NCBI GenBank assembly: GCA_937949785.1
Contig: CALEDH010000008.1
Span: 106,028 to 170,027 of the forward strand
Source of the DNA: an uncultured Sulfolobales archaeon
GTDB taxonomy: Archaea; Thermoproteota; Thermoprotei_A; Sulfolobales; NBVN01
Length of the DNA: 64,000 nucleotides
Reading direction: 5' to 3'
The notes under the pieces are model-generated. The model did no database searches. It had not been told where the DNA came from and was given only the letters and a program-made list of their open reading frames with translations. Below are positions 59,880 through 64,000 of this stretch, one piece after another. The translations under genes and the position numbers were made by a program. The stretch's first letter is position 1; each line of letters opens with the position of its first letter.

Positions 59880-60884
59880 TTATTTAACACCTCCGGCTTT
59901 AAATGACTTAACAAACCTCCCTAATTTCCTGACCTTTCTAACGGCTATGATTTCCGGTAGGAAGTCCATGGGAGCATTATTAGCTACGAATATCTCATTG
60001 ACATGTAGCTTTGCGAACCTACTAATATACCAACCTACACTCCTCTTCCTCTCTACTAAGGTACTCCTAGAGTTGTAAATACCTATAGCTAATGAGTTAA
60101 ACTCTGAGAAGTAATTTAAGTACCTACTGTAGTCCTTAGATGCTATTAGGTCTACACCTACTATATGTCTAGCTAGGTATAGTAGGTAGTTTAAAGCACT
60201 GCAAGCATCTCCGAAATATGTTTGAAGCCATAGCCTAACTCCTAGCTCAGTAAATAATTTAGAGAGTAATTCAACATCGTAGAACTTAAGTCTACTATCA
60301 GCCCTCCCATAAGTTAGCTCAGGTTCGTGGACTTCAACCACCTCAGCTCCCCGATGCTTTAATTCCTTAACTAATGGTTGTAGAACGTTATATACGTAAT
60401 CATTAATTAGGTCCACTATATCGCTGTAGTACTCATTTACAGAGTTTAAGGCGAAGGTCAGCGGCCCAGGGAGGACAGCCTTTAAAACATACGACTTGGA
60501 ATTACCGGCTACCTCATTAAGTATCCTCTTAGAATTCCCATACCAATCAGGTATTGGGCAATTACCAACCAGTTTAATCCTACCGACTACTTGAGGTGCT
60601 CTGAAGAAAAAATTGTTTTCGTAGAATCTGTAGAGGCCGTCTACCCTCAAACCATCTACATAGCCTATTAATGGGTTGAAGACATCGTCCCATCGAAGCA
60701 TTCCGTCAGTGAAGTACTCTATACTTGCAGATATGAATAACTTAAATAACCTCTGCGTATACTTCTCATAACCTAACTCAAGTTTTTCATAGTCAATTTT
60801 ACCGGAGTTAAACCTACCTACTAATCTAGCTAATCCTCTCGGCCTAGGAAAACTACCGACCACAGCTGCATAAATCCTAGCCAC
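59880..60884 (-). CDS. MetE N-terminal-domain-like / UROD-fold protein
   Basis: VVGSFPRPRGLARLVGRFNSGKI start; VEVHEPELTYG; adjacent to metE. Confidence 0.8.
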   Translation of the reverse strand: MARIYAAVVGSFPRPRGLARLVGRFNSGKIDYEKLELGYEKYTQRLFKLFISASIEYFTDGMLRWDDVFNPLIGYVDGLRVDGLYRFYENNFFFRAPQVVGRIKLVGNCPIPDWYGNSKRILNEVAGNSKSYVLKAVLPGPLTFALNSVNEYYSDIVDLINDYVYNVLQPLVKELKHRGAEVVEVHEPELTYGRADSRLKFYDVELLSKLFTELGVRLWLQTYFGDACSALNYLLYLARHIVGVDLIASKDYSRYLNYFSEFNSLAIGIYNSRSTLVERKRSVGWYISRFAKLHVNEIFVANNAPMDFLPEIIAVRKVRKLGRFVKSFKAGGVK

Positions 60885-61016
60885 TAACTAGCACCCATAA
60901 AGTGTTAAAAATCAGACCTTTTAAATTATCTCGTTTAATAGTAACGTACTTCGTACCGGGTGTCCTACCAACGTTTAACGTTAAAATTACCATTTTCATA
61001 ATATTCAGTTGGTGGT

Positions 61017-62366
61017 TTGATGGTTATTAGGAAGGCCTTAACGGTAGCTGGTAGTGACTCAGGTGGGGGGGCTGGTATTCAAGCCGATTTGAAAACGTTT
61101 GCTGCCTTAGGTGTTCATGGGATGAGCGTTATTACGTCGATTACAGCTCAGAATACTTATGAGGTTAGGGCGGTGCATGATATACCTCTTGAGGTCATTA
61201 AGTCTCAGTTCGAAGCCGTTGTAGATGATATAGGTGTTGATGCGGCTAAGACTGGGATGTTAAGTAATTCTAGAATTATCGAGTTAGTAGCCTCTCTGAT
61301 TAGGAAGTATGATGTAAAAGTAGTAGTAGATCCTGTTATGATCGCTAAGAGTGGGGCTCTACTACTAAGGGAGGATGCCGTGGACACCTTAATTAAGGAG
61401 TTAATACCCCTAGCCACCGTAGTAACGCCTAATAAACCTGAGGCTGAGAGGTTGTCTAACACTTTAATTAAGGATTTAAGTGATGCTAAGGTAGTTGCTA
61501 AGAAATTAGTTGATGGGTTAGGAGCTACTGCAGCCGTTGTTAAAGGAGGTCATATGAGCGAGGAGGAGAGCGTTGATGTGATGTACTACGAAGGTAGGTT
61601 CTACGAATTCAGAGCTTTAAGGGTGAGAAGTAAGAATACCCACGGAACCGGCTGTAGTTTCTCAGCAGCTATAGCTGCTGAGATCGCTAAGGGTAAACCG
61701 ATACCTGAGGCTGTTAGGACTGCTAAGGAATTCATAACGACAGCGATAGCTTACGGACTACCCATAGGTAAGGGTTACGGACCTGTGAACCCTACTGCAT
61801 GGCAATTACTGCCGGCTGAGAGGTATAGAGTCCTACAGATATTAGAGGATGCTGTGAAGTTAGTTGAGAATAGGAGTTCCTACTTAGTTAACTTAATCCC
61901 TGAAAGCCAGTCGGAGATCGTTATGACACTCCCTAAACACTACGTTAGAGGTGTTGCTGATGTGGCTGGAGTGCCGGGGAAGATCGTTAGGGTGAGGGAT
62001 AAGGTTAGGGCTACACACCCACCAAAATTCGGAGTGGATTCTAAGCTTTCTAAAGTGCTTATAAGGTTAGTAGGTACTTACGAGGGTGTCAGCGCAGCTG
62101 CGAGCATAAAATATGATGAATTAGTAGATATGGTGGTTAAGGAATTAGGACTTAAGGTAGAGTATGTAGACCTAGATGTGTATCTACGGCAATCAGCTGA
62201 GACTTTAGGGTCTGCTTTAAGGGAATCTGCAGCACCTGACATACTGTTCTATAGAGGTGGTTGGGGTAGGGAACCCCTCAGCGTTGTGTTAGGCTCTGAT
62301 GCGTTAGACGTTGTTGGTAAGATGCTTAGAATTGGGGAGAGGTATGAAGCGGTGGTGAGTAAGTGA
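61017..62366 (+). CDS. thiDN: Bifunctional hydroxymethylpyrimidine kinase / thiamine-phosphate synthase (ThiD-ThiN fusion)
   Basis: AGSDSGGGAGIQADLKTFAALGVHGMSVITSITAQNT; KNTHGTGCSFSAAIAAEIAKG; C-terminal ThiN domain. Confidence 0.93.
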   Translation: MMVIRKALTVAGSDSGGGAGIQADLKTFAALGVHGMSVITSITAQNTYEVRAVHDIPLEVIKSQFEAVVDDIGVDAAKTGMLSNSRIIELVASLIRKYDVKVVVDPVMIAKSGALLLREDAVDTLIKELIPLATVVTPNKPEAERLSNTLIKDLSDAKVVAKKLVDGLGATAAVVKGGHMSEEESVDVMYYEGRFYEFRALRVRSKNTHGTGCSFSAAIAAEIAKGKPIPEAVRTAKEFITTAIAYGLPIGKGYGPVNPTAWQLLPAERYRVLQILEDAVKLVENRSSYLVNLIPESQSEIVMTLPKHYVRGVADVAGVPGKIVRVRDKVRATHPPKFGVDSKLSKVLIRLVGTYEGVSAAASIKYDELVDMVVKELGLKVEYVDLDVYLRQSAETLGSALRESAAPDILFYRGGWGREPLSVVLGSDALDVVGKMLRIGERYEAVVSK

Positions 62367-62419
62367 TGATACCCTCACTTATAAACCGTGTTAAATAGTT
62401 AAGTGTAGGGGTAAGGTTT

Positions 62420-63400
62420 ATGAGCTCTGATGAGGTATTCGACATCGTAATTATTGGTGCGGGTATTGCTGGGTTATCCGCAGCTATTTACTCATGTAGG
62501 CTTGGTTTAAAGACGCTTATCGTATCAGTTGATGTAGGTGGTCAACTATTGTATGCAGGCCCTATCGAGAACTACCCAGGTTTAGAGGTCGGGTCAGGTT
62601 ATGACTTAGTTTTCAGGATCCGTAATCAAGCTACGTCGTTCGGCGCTAATATAGTTATAGATGAGGTAGTTGAGTTGGTTAAGGATGGTGATGTATTTAC
62701 TGTGAGGACTAAAGGTGGGCAGGTCTTTAAGTCGTTATCAGTTATTGCTGCCTGCGGTAAAGCGCCTAAGAGATTAGGTGTTGATGGTGAGGAGAGATTC
62801 GTCGGTAGGGGTTTGAGTTACTGCGTGATCTGTGACTCCCACTTCTTTAGGGGTAAGAAAGTAGTCTTAGTTAGCTTTGGTGTTAGAGGTGCTGAGAGTT
62901 TACAGATCTTAGCCCCTATAGCTGCTGAGGTTCACTACGTTACCCCTACTGAGATAGATGAAAGCCTTGACGTAGCTAGGAAGTACGGTAACGTCCACAT
63001 ACACCCAGGGTATAGGGTTGTGGGGATATCAGGTGGTGGGGTGCTTAAAGTAATCCTAACTAATGCTGGGGGAATTACTAAGGAGTTAGAGGTTAACGGC
63101 GTATTTGCGGAGTTAGGTTTTGAAACGCGGATAGACTTTCTGAGAAAGTATGTAGATGTCAATGAAAGTGGTGAGGTCGTTGTCGGCAGGCACTGTGAGA
63201 CTAGGGTTGAGGGACTTTACGCAGCCGGTGATCTGATAGATGTGCCGTATAAGCAAGCAGTCATAGCCGCTGCTACAGGAGCTATCGCGGCTTTAAGTGC
63301 TGTAAACTACGTAAATAAGGTTAGAGGTCTTAGCAAGGGTTTCAGAGCTGATTGGGGTAAGAAGGTCTCAACAGCTAGGAGAAAGACTTTTAGGCTATGA
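62420..63400 (+). CDS. Thioredoxin reductase-like flavoprotein
   Basis: IIGAGIAGLSAAIYSCRLGL, ENYPGLEVGSGYDL, active site CVICD, GLYAAGDLIDVPYKQAVIAAATGAIAAL. Confidence 0.87.
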   Translation: MSSDEVFDIVIIGAGIAGLSAAIYSCRLGLKTLIVSVDVGGQLLYAGPIENYPGLEVGSGYDLVFRIRNQATSFGANIVIDEVVELVKDGDVFTVRTKGGQVFKSLSVIAACGKAPKRLGVDGEERFVGRGLSYCVICDSHFFRGKKVVLVSFGVRGAESLQILAPIAAEVHYVTPTEIDESLDVARKYGNVHIHPGYRVVGISGGGVLKVILTNAGGITKELEVNGVFAELGFETRIDFLRKYVDVNESGEVVVGRHCETRVEGLYAAGDLIDVPYKQAVIAAATGAIAALSAVNYVNKVRGLSKGFRADWGKKVSTARRKTFRL

Positions 63401-63450
63401 GTATACTAACAACGATGACCTCAGACTTATGGTCTTTAAGGTGGTAGTCA

Positions 63451-64000
63451 GTGGAAGTCATCAAACGTATTGAGGAAATCTTCAAGGAGCTCCTAACGTT
63501 AGTAGGTGAGGACCCAGGTAGGGAGGGTTTAATTGAGACTCCCTCAAGGGTTGCTAGAATGTGGGTTGAGGAATTAACGACGGGTTATAAAGTCGACCCT
63601 AACGACATCTTTAAGTACTTCAACATAGCTGATGATTATGAAAAGCATGACGACTTAGTTATCGTTAGAGACGTACCGCTTAGGAGTTTATGCGAGCACC
63701 ACCTACTCCCATTCTTCGGCTACATACACATCGCATACGTACCTAATGGTAGGATAGTTGGTTTCAGTAAGCTTGCTAGAGTGGTTGACGTATTTTCTAG
63801 AAGGTTGCAGGTGCAGGAAAGACTTACTAATGAAGTAGCTGATTTCATGTTCGGGAAACTGACGCCTAAAGGTGTTATGGTAATAGCGGAAGCCTATCAT
63901 ACCTGCACTATAGTTAGAGGTGTTAAAGAACCTATGTACATGGTTACACGGGCTGCTCGGGGGTCGTTAAGCAATGAGAATTCGAGGATTGAGGTCCTGG
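63451..64000 (+). CDS. folE: GTP cyclohydrolase I (type IA, FolE), 3'-truncated by window edge
   Basis: Own translation from GTG 63451: EDPGREGLIETPSRVARMWVEELTTGY...VPLRSLCEHHLLPFFGYIHIAYVPNGRIVGFSKLARVVDVFSRRLQVQERLT...HTCTIVRGVKEP. Not in ORF track because it runs off the window. Confidence 0.95.
   Translation, partial: MEVIKRIEEIFKELLTLVGEDPGREGLIETPSRVARMWVEELTTGYKVDPNDIFKYFNIADDYEKHDDLVIVRDVPLRSLCEHHLLPFFGYIHIAYVPNGRIVGFSKLARVVDVFSRRLQVQERLTNEVADFMFGKLTPKGVMVIAEAYHTCTIVRGVKEPMYMVTRAARGSLSNENSRIEVL

Noticed and set aside
59880-59890. Programmed -1 frameshift fusing the MetE-N-like gene to metE
   Set aside because: No classic slippery heptamer at GTT AAA TAA; kept only as one of several explanations for the missing start.

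Overview
The window is archaeal chromosomal DNA, probably from a hyperthermophilic Thermoproteota (inferred from gene content: tetraether synthase, NucS, XerA-like recombinase, TrpB2, Taw1, Alg14-13-type glycosyltransferase, DUF2070). It is mostly core metabolism, with about 55 credible protein genes and two tRNA genes (Gly-CCC, Thr-CGT). I saw no CRISPR arrays, IS elements or prophage. The main gene sets are: a divergent pyrimidine locus (pyrF-E-K-C-D / pyrB-I); a rubrerythrin gene followed directly by an encapsulin shell protein with a fused N-terminal ferritin-like domain; trpB2 next to a SerK/ParB-like free-serine-kinase candidate; geranylgeranyl reductase facing a tetraether-synthase-like radical SAM gene; DUF432 overlapping an MscS channel; tldD/tldE; a membrane glycosyltransferase/UbiA cluster with split ABC transporter genes; and metE, thiDN, a thioredoxin-reductase-like gene and folE (cut by the right edge). 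Reading the intergenic DNA by eye gave several unannotated signals. These are a near-textbook C/D box sRNA at 36205-36253, a weaker second one at 22940-22989, a multi-helix RNA candidate at 16502-16633, and a dif-like inverted repeat beside the Xer gene. Two genes (the nhaC-type antiporter and metE) have conserved or plausible N-termini that lie in frame without a canonical start codon. All family names come from motif recognition only; no database search was run.
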